Part shown: in pieces, positions 48,701 through 63,700 of the stretch | Layout of the letters: every line of letters starts with the position of its first letter | Position numbering within the stretch: position 1 is the stretch's first letter | Source: Bugulina stolonifera | Lineage: Eukaryota; Bryozoa; Gymnolaemata; Cheilostomatida; Bugulidae | DNA length: 64,000 nucleotides | Direction of reading: 5' to 3' | Assembly (NCBI GenBank): GCA_935421135.1 | Contig: OW285188.1 | Location: 11,574,733-11,638,732, forward strand | Translations under genes and position numbers: made by a program | Notes under the pieces: model-generated | What the model saw: only the letters and a program-made list of their open reading frames with translations | Told to the model about the DNA's origin: nothing | Databases searched by the model: none

Positions 48701-51700
48701 TGTAAGTGTTGATAGTTGGTGTCTGTATCTATAAACACTCGAGGCAGCAGCGGCAGCGGAAGGCTAACACATTATTCGATTTGACCCAGTGGAATTGATG
48801 TTACAGTTTAATAATTGATGATATGTTATGTGTGGTTCCTCAACAACAAGTTGATTATATATATAATTATGATGATAATAGATGTATGCACTGTATTCAA
48901 CATTCCTTTAATATTTTTTGGTCACACAAAATTAGATGACTCAGTTGGGTGTAATGCTAGTTCGTATACTAGCGGAGGTGGTGGAGAATTTTCCTGTTTG
49001 TGTTATATTTTTCTTGCAAAGGAATTTTCCTGTTTGACATATTTTTCTCCATAACAACGTAACTGCATCTACCATTAAATGGTTTGTGATGCCTACGATT
49101 TTGTATGACCAACGTCCATCAACTTCTACAAAATCTGCTACAGAATTCTGGAGTTATCAGCCCTTTTACTTGGCTTGACCGTTTACTTCAATTATGGCAC
49201 ATATTTTTAATATCGCATTGTAATATAGTCACTGATGTAAATTCAAAGATGCTAGCTTCACTGTTACTGGCTGTTGCTTGTCGCACACTAAATCTGATAC
49301 ACAGGCAAGATAATTCCAACTACAATTATATTAAATATAATATTAAATTCTTGTTCCATTACAATAGTTGAGTGGAAGAGTCATTAGTAGGGATAAATTA
49401 TTGTTGGTGAACTCTTTCCTACTAAAGCACTCCACAATCTCCTCCCACACAGTGTGCTAAGTGGTGTGAGTCTACCCAGCTGCCTGTCTGTCTGTGTGTC
49501 TGTGTGTCTGTCTATCCGCTGTGCTTGCTCGTACCACTCTGTCACTGGACAAACATTCATGTTGGTACAAAAGCTCTGTAAAGTGTGAACGCTGTGGATC
49601 AATAACCTTTGCATTTGAATATAACTAGACACCGCTGTGCAGTTCTATACCAAGTTCAATTTTAACAATCTTACTGCTTCACTTTACTAAGTATGACCAT
49701 AGCGATCTGCAGATTATGTCTGTTGATGTCACTTGTACAGGTATATCGAGTGGACAAATCCCTTCCGTAAGCAATATACATGTACATGTGCATGATCGAT
49801 CGTAAATTATGCATGTAGAAATACATAGTAGACCATAATACTGTCATAGGGATAGAAATGCTGTTATGCTGATGATGGTTGGGGTATAATAGAGACCCTA
49901 AGTGATTACTAGGTCATTGGCATAGGTAAATATTTAGTGTGACTGTGCACCAGTGGAACTATAATAGCAGTTTGTACTGTTTAGTGTCAGAGATTCTGCA
50001 GTAAAATGTCAGAATGTTATCTTGTTTTGTTACGGCTAATAAGCTGCACGATTTTATCTGTGCTTTCACTCTCGCTTCATTGCTTGGCTCTTCTGGTGAC
50101 ATGCTGCTATACTGCTGCTATACACCTATATTTCAGTACAACCCTATAGTGAAACCTCCAGTGGCTCCCTAACCGATAATGATGACGAAGCACCGGCTCT
50201 TCCGCCTAGATCATGGAAGAAACAGGAAGTAGCTTCTACTGCCTCCACACACCGCTCTATTTCACCTATTGCTCTAGGCATGCCGTCAGATTCCGTTGGT
50301 GGTGTATCAAGATGTGGCACAGACTCTGTACCAAGCATTACAGTATCCCCACCACCAACTAAAATACCTAACATATTGAGTAAGCTCGGCTATAACTATG
50401 ATATGCTTCTCCCTACTTTCTCTCTCTGGGTTTACTTCACTTCCATGTTAATCAATAATGATGATTGCTTTTAATACATTAGCATATAATCTGCTCTGCC
50501 TTGCTAAGTACTGCCTTATATAACCTGATAAGGTAGATTAAATAATGGGGCATAACTACAAGTTCAGAGCTGCAAGCTAAGAGATGGAAGTAAACACTGT
50601 ATTGATTACCCATTAGTCACAAACAAGTAGACAGTACATTGCTGGCGATCTGGGGTCTGGTCTATCGTCATTCAGTTAATCAAGTTTAAACCCAGGGTTT
50701 TTGTTGTTGCCTTTTTTTACAAAAAATAGTAGTTTCCCTGTTGAGTGTTGTCAAAATTCAGGTAACAGATGTGTTACCACACCTTTGACATGTGTGACCA
50801 CGACATGCGTCTCCCAGTCTGGGTATAGGGTGTAGGGGCAAGCGCTGCTGTTGGTAGCATGTGTGATGTGCTAGAAAGCAGATACCCTGTAGAGTGTGAC
50901 AACTCCTAAACGCGAAACATTTTACGCTTGTGTTTTACTAGTCTTATGGTTTTCATTGAGAATTTAACACTTCACAGCATCATTGGTGTTAGTATGCACC
51001 CTTTGAAATGAATTTTCCATGAAAACCCCTCCCATTTTCCTGTAAAAACAAAATTGCTATCGTTACCACATAGCCGGTTTTTTGTTTTATGCATCAAGTG
51101 TATACTTTTAATATTAAGAATTGATACTATAAACAATTCAGTAGTTGACACAAAAGGAAGGTATCAGTTGACACTTGCAGTACCATAATATTATGCTGGA
51201 ACAAACCCGTTGGATATGCTAGACTGCTACTGTTTTATTGGTGTTACTCTCTTAACTTCTCGAGTTTGGAATGCAGTACAAGTTATTATTTAGTTCTGGT
51301 TGGACAAATTTCTTTCCTTGACCAGTGGTTTGAATCTGATTTTATTCACTCTGCAGTGTCCAGTTACTGGCAGTCACTTGACTATGGTGTGTTGACAGTG
51401 TCACTCCCGTATGTTCTAGGTGGCAGCATACAGATGGCTAGGGATAGCAGGATGGAAATAGAGAACATGAGAGGAACAGATACGACCGATGGCTGCAGTG
51501 CGGTAAGTTATACGATTTATTATTTCTTGTATGTACTTAGTCACTAAATCATATAAAAATGTTTCTCCATTTTGCATATTCATACTATATACAACGCCAT
51601 TAGGGGAAGTGGGGTATTAGCTAATCACAAGCTTCTCATATCTCTGACTCACATGCGTGTCTCAAATGAAAATCTAACTCCCAGGGTACCTTTGAACTTA

Positions 51701-54700
51701 TTTTTGGAATCAAACCCATATGCCACGATTCCACAAGCTATTCTTTTGTTGGTTAAGAAATTCAGCCACATACTGCATTTCTGGATCACCATTGCCATAT
51801 TATTTGTTTACTAGCAATGCTAGTAAACACTACTTTAAAAACGTTGCTTTGCAATTTTAACCCATTAGATTTGTGATTATTACTCCATTGCTCTCTGTAA
51901 TGCTGTTTTATTTGTTCGTGAGTATTATTCCTTAAATCGTCGTTATTTGGGGACATGCTTTGAAATGTGGAACGAAAATGTAGTGCTTTCTGTCTAAACT
52001 ATGGGTTACCCTAGTGTTTAAATGATACCCTTTGCGACTGCCCTATTTGACCCAGTGGGATAGCGATATCAACACTGTCATGGCTGTTTAACATTTGGTA
52101 GACAGATGCTTGGCTGACGTGACAGTGGCATAATCAATGAGTCTGTGTGACTTGGATATTATACTGTAGGTAATAGGTGGAATATAAAACAAAAGGCAGT
52201 GCCTAGATTTGATAGTTGGCATAGTTGTTGAGAAAGTCAGTTGTTGAACTTTCCTTCTGGTTTAAACTTTGTGCTACAGGATGTTCTGCTTACATTGTGA
52301 AAGCGAAGTTGATGTGAGGGAGGGAATTGCGGAACATGCCAAGCTATATTTACAAGTTGGCTTGAATATTAGATTTGAGTTGGTCAAAGTCTAGATTTGG
52401 TCAGATCTCCTCAGTTTATGAACCATTGGTCTAAGCTGTGCTTCAGTGTTGACCTGTCAAGGAGGGGCACAACTCCATACATGTTTGCTCTGTATATAAA
52501 TTAACCATGGCTACCTTTGCTCAAGAGCGCTAACGGTTTGTTATGATACCTTCAAGTGTTCCAGATGGGCAAGGTTTGCATATTCTCAGCTATCAGTTTT
52601 AAATCAAATTGAACTATTGAAGCAAATCTCAAAAATTTGATTTCATTTTCTAACTGCAGTTCTTGTCTAGTATTTAAGGTGGTAATATTAGCTGTCAAAT
52701 ACTCTGTTACGCCCATGGGTAGGCCTACAGTGTAGCATATGCCGCAGCCCATATGATTATATTAGTACACTAATACTATGATGCGTTATCACATGAGGAA
52801 GTATACGTAAGGAGGTAAAGCACCTTGTATCATAAAATATATCATATAATTACAGCGTTGTTTAATAATTTCTGCTATTATGATGAATAATATTATACAT
52901 GTCATGATTGAATAATGTTTCATGCTCCATGACACCACAGAGTAGTGACATAATATACATGCATGTACACATATTATACATATACATGTGATGCAATTCC
53001 AGTAGCAGTAACTGTACTAATAAATGGATTTCATATTTCACATCCAGCTGTGGATTATGCCCAGAAGTAGCTGAACTATTTGATAACAAGATGCTAGGTC
53101 CGTCTATCCACGGGTTCATGACATGATGATTATGATTTACTTTCAATTACGAGAATATTGAAATTCTTTAACACAAAGTTGACTCACTTGGGATGCTCTG
53201 ACACGCAATGAATTACATCGATAAATATTTGTTAACATTGTGCACAATAACTCGTGTGTAACTTGTATATTCCCATTTAGTCCGTTATAAGTTATAATAC
53301 TAGCCAGTATCAATAATGTACATGTACTTGTATGTATTCTGCAGTGCTATTGCACTGCACTAGTGCTAGTAGATGGCCCTAAACATTATGCAGCAAATGA
53401 ACTTGGTAGTTGGTGCTGTAATCACGGGCCAATGGGGAGCTCATACATTCAAGAGATTCATGATTTCAATATATCCGACTGTCAAAATAGAACTGTGGAA
53501 CTCGATGGGCGATTCTTCCAAAAATAGACTCCATCTTTTCAAGAAATTCTCTTTCGATTCTTTAGTTTCAAAAAGGCCGTTACTCATGCTTTTGTCCCAA
53601 GCATAACATTAGCTCAAGTTCCAATGCCAGTGATAGATTGTAGAAGTTTGGTGTTCATTCATGGCCTATGTTCCACTGTCAATTTGTGGCATGTTTACCT
53701 TTATAGTAATAAAAACTTCATATCGCGTTATAATCTTACAGTATAATAGTATATAGTGTAGTGTAATAGCAAGGTATTATTAACTTGTAGGGCATGAAGA
53801 GGTTCAGCACATCCTGTCCTAGCCTAGAAAACCAAGCCCTCTATGACATGTATCAAGGGGGCTCCAGCTACGTATCAGCAATGCCATCAAGGCCATCTAA
53901 AGGTCAGTAAAGTCTTGTTATACATCTGTACTGTGCAGCCTACACCTCGGTGTACACTTCAGCAAGCCTTTTGATTGTATTTTGGATTTGTCTAATCTCT
54001 CCCAATGCTACTACTGGAGTAGATAACTCCAAATATTTGCTCAACTACATGTATAATATTATGTACATTGTACATAATAATGCCCAATTACCAGGTGTAA
54101 TTATAATTATAGGGTATATGCACTATTTATTATGTAATAACAGAACTTTTCAGCATCATGAATTTACTTCCTGGTTTGTACTTGTATGCATTGGTATTAT
54201 AATATAGGCCTAGTCATAATATACATGTACATGTTATACAGTATGTCCAGTTTAATCCTGTACTGAACTTTACAACACTAATCCAATTACAGTAAATAAT
54301 TTGTTAGTATTCACTGTTAGCATAGTATCCAGTATACATGTACATGTAGTTATTATATGAGTATGTTATGTGTATATCTGAGTTATCAGTAGCAGATCTC
54401 AAGTGTAGAGAGAGAGAGAGCGACATCTCCTGCTGCTGCCTCTACTGCTGCCTTTGCTGCTGCCTTTGCTGCTGCCTTTGCTGCTGCCCTTGCTGCTGCC
54501 TTTACTTGTCTTACAATATTGTAGTATTATATTTCACTATCTCGCTCTGTGCAACACTGTTAGTATATGGACTATATGCATGTACAATGTAGTTTGATAT
54601 AATGCACTATCTAATATATACATGTATACTATATTATTCTACATGTTTTAGCCTACCCTAGTGTATAAGATCTTATATCATAGATAGGCTAGTATCAACA

Positions 54701-57700
54701 GGCCGTATGTGTACAAAGCCTATTGAGTTAAAATTCTCTGAATATAATGCTATATACATCTACGTTAGAGAAGAGAATCATAATTCACTGAAAATTTTGC
54801 ACTAACTAATGTACTTACATGTAATGTACATGTACATGTTACAAGCTAGGCCTAGGAATTTTAGTGTGAAAGTAATCTGCACATGTGTGTTTATGGTAAC
54901 AGTGCTATCATGCAACTGTTCTAATCTACTATAATTAGTAATAACATAATGTATTGATCTCTACGTTTGCTTCAGGTCAGTACAAGTCACTACTAGACGT
55001 GACTAAGGAAGAGGATGAGGAGGAGGTAATGGCAGCAATAAATGAATCTCCGTTAGTCAACCGTCGACCGAGTGGCGAGAGACCAAAGTCATTAGATTTC
55101 TCCACTTTAGGAGCTAAACTAAGCATTGCTGGTGTAACAACTGGTAACACGTCAACTGGTGGGTGTTGCATTATGGGTAATGTTAACGTATTGATGTGGT
55201 AGCATAAATGATATTTAACATACAGACTCCCCACTACATGTCCCTGGTTAAGTTTATGATCACTTATCCGATTTGCACTGACCTCTATGTGCGCTCTATT
55301 GTGTATATCCCACTGTGTGCATTGATCTGTTCAAATATGAAATGTGTTTACATAAGGTGTTTGATGGTAGAAGGTGTGTCGCTGTAGTACTTTTAAAAGT
55401 TTGTGCCGGGAGTCAACATTCTCAACACTGTACGATATGGTACCCAGCACTGTTCACCAGTTACTCTTTTTCTACACAAAGTACATGCTTTAGCAATGGA
55501 GAAAGTTACTGTACTATCTGCGTACATTTTAAAACATAGTGTGAGATTCAACTTTGAAGCCGTAATTCATAGGCAAAATCTATTGACCTTAGCTTATGGC
55601 TGATAAATATTATTAGCATTTGTGAACCGTGTAATAAATATTTGATTGTATGTTTATGCTAACTACTGCTGCAAAGCAGGCAAGCTTATACTGCACTAAA
55701 CAGATTTCGACATTGTATTCCTACTTGATTGGCCGTTGATGTTCATATACGTGTATTATATGCCAACTATCAATGGCACGTTTGTATGAACAGACTTGTT
55801 TTTGTATGACCGAACATTACTTTGAAGAATATTTTTACATTCTAATCATTCCGATGCTCAATAAAACCGGCTGTAGGTTGTAAAACATTCAGACTGTTTA
55901 TTTCACAACATCATCACCCCCATCAAATCTATTTTCTCAGCATGCAGGCTAAATTTAGATAGGCTAAATACTTAGTTATATCATTCACTTTCTATGTGAA
56001 GATCTCTGGAAGAGCCGCCGATAGGCGGCTGATGCCTATAATCTACTCAATTTTTACACATCTTGGCCTACATACAGTGGGTAATAGAAAGCATGTACAT
56101 GTATGATCTTCTATTTATTATAGATTACAATAGTGACCAGTCTTTTGTGGATAGAAACAGAAAAGTTAGTTTCAACATGTTTGGTGGAGCGCAGAAAGAG
56201 AAGTCCAAATTCCATCAAGGCGTGGCAACAGCCGGTCAGAGGAGGTGAGTTTGTATATCTGTGTACCACAGTCTATGATTACTGCTAGTCCTTAGTAACA
56301 AGGGCACACTGTTTACACTCCTACTCGGTTGTTATATTAGAATCCGCGTGTAAGATTTAGCAACTAGCGTAAGGAGATTATAAGTTAGTGTTGTACATGT
56401 AGGTCGGGAGTTTATCTAACACTCCCTTCTGTTAGGGTGCACATGATAGAGGTTTCACAGGCTATATTTATGGCGTCATACTTTGCACAGCTATCCATAA
56501 ACATTATCGTTACATTGTAAATTTCAGCTTATTAATGTATATATATATCATTATGTTATACATGTACATATAGCCTACAATCTAGGGAAGTGTAGCTTAG
56601 AGACTTCTTGGAAAGGACTAGACTCTTTAGTTTGAACTGCATTGTACACTTTGGTAGAATGACTCTCGTTATCCTTTGCTGATGTATTTGTGATGCTTTG
56701 GTATTGTAGACGGCTATGTAATACCGTAGGTAATAACACTAATGGTATAATAACTAGGAATGCCTTTACCTGCCGTACATGTACCTGCATGACAGTCTAT
56801 CTCTACTCTCTTTGGTTGACTTCGCTCTCAATATCTCTGTTTATGTCGAGTCAAGAATGCAGACAGATATTATTATGTTAGCTTACGTTTAGTCTCATTG
56901 CAATGCAGGCAAAATCGTTTGACTTGTTCTTTCTTGGGGGTTTATAGCTTCATTTTATCGTCACATGAGGCAAGACAGTTCATTCACTGCATTCAGTACC
57001 CATGTGATTGAATCCATCGCAGGACCAACAGCAATAACTGAAAAGTTAGCTTGATACCCTAAAAACTGTGATAGGCTACTTGCTCTTTGTGTAGAGACCT
57101 TGATATTGTCAGAGGAACTCAACTAACACGCTACTGCAATTATGATTTGGAGTTGTCCCCTTGATGTTAATTCTATATTGAACAACTGGCTTGGATGTTT
57201 ATTGATAGTATTGAAGGTACATAAAGTTACGCCTTTTGCTAACCGTGTGATGCACAATATAATTATACTATTTCTTATTATGTTTTGTAGTGTGTTGGGT
57301 TATTATGATATAGACAGGTATAGTAGAATGTACATAAGCTATATTCAGAATGATTGCATGCCACCTCTCCTAGGCTGCTTCTATCACCTCTCTCTCTCAC
57401 ACACACTTGAATATATACCAGATCATTAGAGGGAGACAACTTCCTAAGAGTATAGTGCATTGCTATTATTTCCTAAATTATCGATTCTTCTCTGACATAT
57501 TTCAGTCGGAAAGGGTATGATAATTCTATGCTAATGATTAGAATTAGTAAGGCTTGCTTGTTCTACCTGGTGAATAAACTGTTGGCTGTTATTAGACAGA
57601 CACATCTACCTGCCACTACCTGTCAACTTACCTACCCTTCAGGTTATCTAGTACTCTAGTGTCATGCTATGCATGTGCTCAAGGTGCTTCCAATCTCAGT

Positions 57701-60700
57701 TCAGTTACTATGGCTATTAGTTAGTTTTATCTGTTATTTATTGGTGTGCATAAATTATTCCATCGATTATCAGCTAGCAAATATTACACTATGATTATGG
57801 CTATTTTTTGGCTACTAAAATACTAGAACTAGTTTGTGTAAATACACACTCCTAAACAAAATAGAATTTATCATCTGATTCTTTCCGTTTCCCACTGTGA
57901 GAATTTTTCTCCAAAGAGGGAAAGTTTCTAGCTAGACTATTAGCTGATCTGTAACTGTCTTCTTGGTCTTTTACCAGTGTCGCAATTTTCTAAATGACTT
58001 GTCTTCCCATTGATGTTGGATCCAGGTTTGTAGGCGAATAAAGCTTTCCAGTCTGAACTCTCTCACCACCACGTGCACACCTGTGTCATACCTCTGTTTT
58101 TCGAAAAAGTGATTATATCATTTGACTGTTTGATGGAACTACTCAACTGCTGGTTCTATGTTGAATAGTATTGTAGATTCTACTTTTGTATGAAATACTT
58201 TTTAAAAAATCGGGAGGGGGTGGGCATAATCGATCTCAAAACCACATCAGGCTTTGAGTTGACCAACCAGGGTGTTTGCTCTGTCTGTAAATTTCAAACC
58301 TTTCAATATTTTATACTCGGAGCTATCCAAGCTCATATTATACAGTAATACAGTCACGTGCCTGCATGGTCTTTGTTTGCCCATTTTTAGTTGAAAGTGA
58401 GAAGTCAATAGGTAAACTGTGAAATCATTGTCTACCCTTTTTCCCCCATCCCACAATGCCCTTTACCTGTGGAGGCATTGGGTACTTGGTAGCCTGCTCT
58501 CTGCTGTTTTTTACTTGTGAATAATGGGCCGAGTCTGTGTAGGATTGCTCTATTCAATTTGGCTTTGAATAAATATAGAGGATGAATGTTTTGCCCCCTT
58601 CTCTCATAATAGAATGGCTTTGAAATGACTATTGAAGCAAAACAAGTAACATAGTAGTCACATTTGTTGTTATAATTCATTTCAGCATCTCGATCTGATC
58701 ATTTACAAAGGATTGTGATTGTTAAGGTGTGTAGATACATTTATGTATACAAAATACGAACAAGGTAAAGCAGTGCATTTTTAACCCTGGATTCAAATCA
58801 ATAGAATTACTAGTCGAAGTTCAAGACTTCTGGCTTTTGGGGTCATCAGCTGTCAATTTGGATATCTTTTTGCTGCGACTGGCATTAATATTCAGTTGAC
58901 GAATGGGTGAACCTCACGGTAGTAGATAATTCTGATATTGCATCTCATTAGAGTATTTAGCCTGAGCGTCACTGAAGTTATCACGTAAGGATGGACAGGT
59001 CAGATTGTTCTAGTTGACTAGACTGGATAATTCGTCACATTATTAATTTAGTTAACGTCGAGTGCACACGATCATAGATTTCAACATAACTTAATGTTTA
59101 CACTCCTAACTTACTGGATATTACTCGCACATATTGCTGGAATTTGACACTCAGTTAGACCTCGGAGAGCTAACATCGAGAGGGATTTAAATCACAAGTA
59201 ACATTGAGATCCACTTGAGGAAACATTATTGCCAGATACAGTCAGTCACTGTAATCTTGGAAAGGTAAATAAGATAATCAGATGACTTTAACCAAGCAGC
59301 TACTGTTGACATTCAATTAGTCAACTTCGATGTTGACATTCAGATAATCTGCGGCAACAAGATATGAGTAGCCAAACGGGGAACCTGGGAGGCTAGTTCA
59401 AAGGATTGACCTTCTTTCAGCCTTTTTGTGAACGTTTAATTAAGTTTCTAAACTAGATTGATTTATCTTCCTCAGGGTTTTTTGCCTGTCAAATGGCGAT
59501 GCCAGTATTTCATGTTCTCTAACTACTAATAATGAAAGTATTTCTTCTGGCTTCCTAGTTGGCCTGAACTTAATACTTCTCTTGGATTAAAATCTGAATC
59601 AAGCATGTCCGACTCCGACTCAAGAATACCGATATCATGGGTCAGCGTCCATCACAAACCTTTGCAGACGAACTGGTTAGCAGCGAAGGGAAGGATGATG
59701 AGCCTGGACGATGGATTACTTAGCGATGTTCAGAATAGACACAATCTCTACCACTTTGAGGAATACGATATAAACGAGGAAGACGACGATGTATTCATGG
59801 ACAGCGTCGAGTCGATAGTGTCACAACATCAACGAACCCTTGCTCAAAAGAATGCTCAACGACACTTAGTGAGGATATCCAGTGACCCAGATTATCACAC
59901 CGCTACTGTAGAGTAGGTTATTTTACTCTGTATTTTCTTAATAGCCAATGGGAAGCAGATTTTCGAAATTCAATGTGATAATATTTCGGATTTGTTACAC
60001 TAAATGGCTGTCAACCATGCTTATAGCCATGTAGAACTTTAAATTGCCGAACTTTTCATGTTTGGTCGTTTAGTTTTTCTCTGTTAGTCCGTGAATTCGT
60101 GTGTTGAGGAGGTTGTTTCCAAGATCTCAACAAGATTTATCTGGGTTAGTGGGATATTTTTAAACCCTTTAGTTATTTGACTGCAAAAGTTAATTTGTTT
60201 AATACATGGCAATGTCTCCACAATAAAGTTAAGCCTATGTAATCTGTCGAGATGTTGTCTTACTCTGTATGCCTACATACTACATATACATGTGACATTA
60301 ATTGAGCTTACAAGGAGCATACTCGTATGTTAAATTTCTACCAATAATTTTTTTTCTGCCAGAACATAAAAAACTAGTTTGTCTAAAAGTACATGTAATC
60401 GATTGTACAGGAAATTAAGTTCTGATTGTTGGATGATAAAGCTTCTTTAACTTTTTGATATCTCCCCGAAAAACTCAAGATTTCAAAGTGACTACTCTAC
60501 AACACAAATGCGCTGGTGCTTGTATCGTATCTACTTTTACATGATACATGTGAAAACTCCATTGCCTTGCAATAAGCTGTGTCAGCTCTTTTTCATCCAA
60601 AAAGTATCTCATTAGTACTGTGGCTGCGTATTTCGTATTTCGGGATGATGGGGAAGAAAAGTAGAGTGAATCACATACAGGTGTTTAGTTAGTGGTCAGC

Positions 60701-63700
60701 CGAATGAAACTATTGCTTTGTCTTCTAAGCCAGATGTTGTGTTGTCGTTGAAAGTCTGCGATTGTGTTCCTAATAAGTGTTTTATTTATAAGTGTACAAT
60801 GTGTATATTTGTATTCATAGCCTGGGCTTTCACACATGGTATTAGTAACTGCAAACTTTCTCAGTTTGGAATCCTCAGTCTATTCTGATTTGTGTAGTTG
60901 CTGCCAATAGAAATGTACAATGTGTGTTATCTGTCAATTTGATGCTTGAGAATGGAAGTACTCAGAATATTTAGTGCTTAATAGACAACAGCATTTCTAC
61001 ATTAAGTGACAGCGACTCTTCCTAAAATGGACAAGTGGAACTATAAATTTAGACCGGTCATCATATTAACAGTTGTATTTTAGTTTGCTAGAGTCCTTAT
61101 TTGCTATAAATACGCCTACATAGATTTTGTTGTTCCAATTTGCGATTTCTAAAATTGGTGTCCCATAATGCATCAACTACCTTGTCAACTGTGGCTTTTA
61201 CGGAGATATTTATGGCTGTTTGTCATGTAAAATATTCTTTGATGAGTCAGGGATTCTTAGATGTGCTCTATAGTAAAGATTCTACATCCATGATCTGATT
61301 AGTAATAATATTATGTTACTATAATCAAATTATGTATGTTATGTTACTTTGCAGGGTGTACATCTCTGTAGTTGGAACAGTAGAGTATCATATTAGCATT
61401 ACTCAGTTTTTATTTCTTTATCATTATGTGTAGTCGTGGACTGAGAGCTCGGCAGCGAGGTTATGTTATATTTATCCTGCTGTAATGTGAAATTAATCTT
61501 GTAGTAGCACAACTGAGCGCTAGACGAGATAAGAAACAAACTGCTTTCTATACTCTGCTCATATTACTAGTATCGATTACATATATGCAGAGTATTTCGT
61601 GCTGATTCTTGTAACAGTTGTTAACACAGATTTGTATCATTATTTTTCTACATTATCGCCGTAGCCTGTGCCTAGTACAAGCTCTGCTCTGTGCTCAGTG
61701 CAAGTGTAGTGCTCTACTTTCTCTATGGTATTATTATTGAAATATGAGTGAATTTCGTATCAACCTTTGTCGTTGGAGCAGTAGCACACATACCGGCAGC
61801 AGGTTCGTTGTCCTAGTATATCATATATGTTTACATGTATTTATCACAGATTTGAATCACTATGCACCTTAGCTTTAGTGTGATTTTGATCTCTCTATTA
61901 ACTAAACTGTAGTTTTGCCGAGGGTTTTACTGCTGAATGTCATTATAGATGTCTATGATTATTTTGATCTATGCATTTCTATGTTGGTGTAATATCATGA
62001 TATAACTTCATATAATCCATTTAATGCAATGTTGGCTGACTGAATGTTGATTCTTGGTATAACCTAGTAGATATAAATCGGTTCATAAAATGTCAGATAT
62101 ATTCTACGATGGACGAGTATTATCTGATGTATCCATTTCCACCGCAGTTGATCATTTGTAGCTGATATCCTACTAGTTGTAGGAAAGATTGTGGACAAAA
62201 GTGACAATAAATATTTAATTTATCTTAAATTAATTGTGGGTGGCTTAGTCTGCGACAGTTCTATGGTCTTTTAAACAATGATTACTTCTGGAATTATGAC
62301 TGTGTCATCGGTAAATTATTTATGTATTATGATAAATATGTGTAGCATCGAAGGTGGTGTCATTTTTAAGTCTTTGGATACAAGAGTGCTGTGATGTATA
62401 TGTCACACTTATCACCACCCTCTTGTATAATAGCCTTTCAAATTTGAAGACTAGTATATGTATATCACGAAATTGATTCTAGTTACTACTCACTCACTGA
62501 ATATTATTATTTAAATGCTTAAAATCTACATGTCAATTAGTTTACTAATTCATATGATGTTAAGCTATTTAGTTTTTGTTGGTTTTATCATCGTCACGTA
62601 CAAACCTAATAGTTTGTTTTGGATGTAGATTTTGTCTGGTCTGAAAGGTTTAGTTGTACTTGTACTATATCATGTCTACTATAGAACCTATACATTAGCT
62701 ACATGGACATATTACATGTCATAGGTGTAAAATAACATCTACATCTAACATCTACATATTACTGTATATGCATTAGATTGTATATTCCAGTCAGTGTCTT
62801 GTTCATTATTTCCTCATTGCTGTCAGATGGTTTAGGTACCAGTATCTTGTTGGATTATAATACAGTGAAACTTGCTAATTCAAACTCCAAAGGTTTGAAT
62901 GAGGCCTAAGTTTGAATTGTAAGATCACTTCACTTAATTGAAATTATTATATAGTACTCGGCAGGGACCAAGGCTAATAGTTTGAACTAACCAAGTTTTT
63001 GAATTATCTGAGGCTAAGTAAGTTCAACTGGATTGTATCTACTCTGCATTTTTGACTCTCTGGAGAAATTAGTGCATAACGGAAGAAGTTAGATCTGTAA
63101 TTATCGTAGGTTGTGCCAATTATATTATTAGATTTGCTGTTTACAGCAGTTTATAGCGTATTCATAGATACGTATTCTAATTATATGTAAACTTATGCTC
63201 CATCTCTTCAGTAATGTTCTGTGGAACAGAATAGAATTATATGAGTTAACATTAAGTCAGCAGCCTTCGCTGCCGTGTAACATTCATCTTCGTAATGACC
63301 ATAATATTGGCCAGGGTTGTGTGGATGTACTGGTATCTCATGCAGCTGTTAGCATGCACGCTGCTGCAAGGCTTACTGGTTGAGTAGTGACTAAAGACTA
63401 GGGTTGGATTAATTGTGAAATGATATGATGTTTGAGGGTGTTTCGAAGCCTTAAAAGTTTTAAATGAAACATTACTTACAAATGGTTGCTTTACGTGGGA
63501 GTGGTAGGTGTGAACGTTTCCATCATAATTGAAAACTTATCAATCATAGCCTTAGTTCATGTGTCCCACTGCCCTGTGTATGGCCACAACAACTTGAGGT
63601 ACTTGCAGTCACATCATGATGTATATTAAGCCTAGATACCTGTTATAAACAAGGATACATTTTCAATTAATGTAAACGACTATATATATTATTGTATTAT

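Noticed and set aside
51266..51419. Coding sequence upstream of exon 8 of the long gene
   Set aside because: The frame is open, but joining exon 7 further upstream finds no acceptor with the right phase. The GTTCTAG acceptor at 51413-51419 fits without it.
59774..59840. PKA-anchoring helix in exon 12 (VFMDSVESIVSQHQ)
   Set aside because: The hydrophobic spacing breaks after the IV pair because His and Gln occupy positions that should be aliphatic.
59605..59916. Separate gene start at Met 59605
   Set aside because: The frame is open upstream to a good acceptor at 59559 with the exact phase left by the exon ending at 56244, so it is an internal exon.
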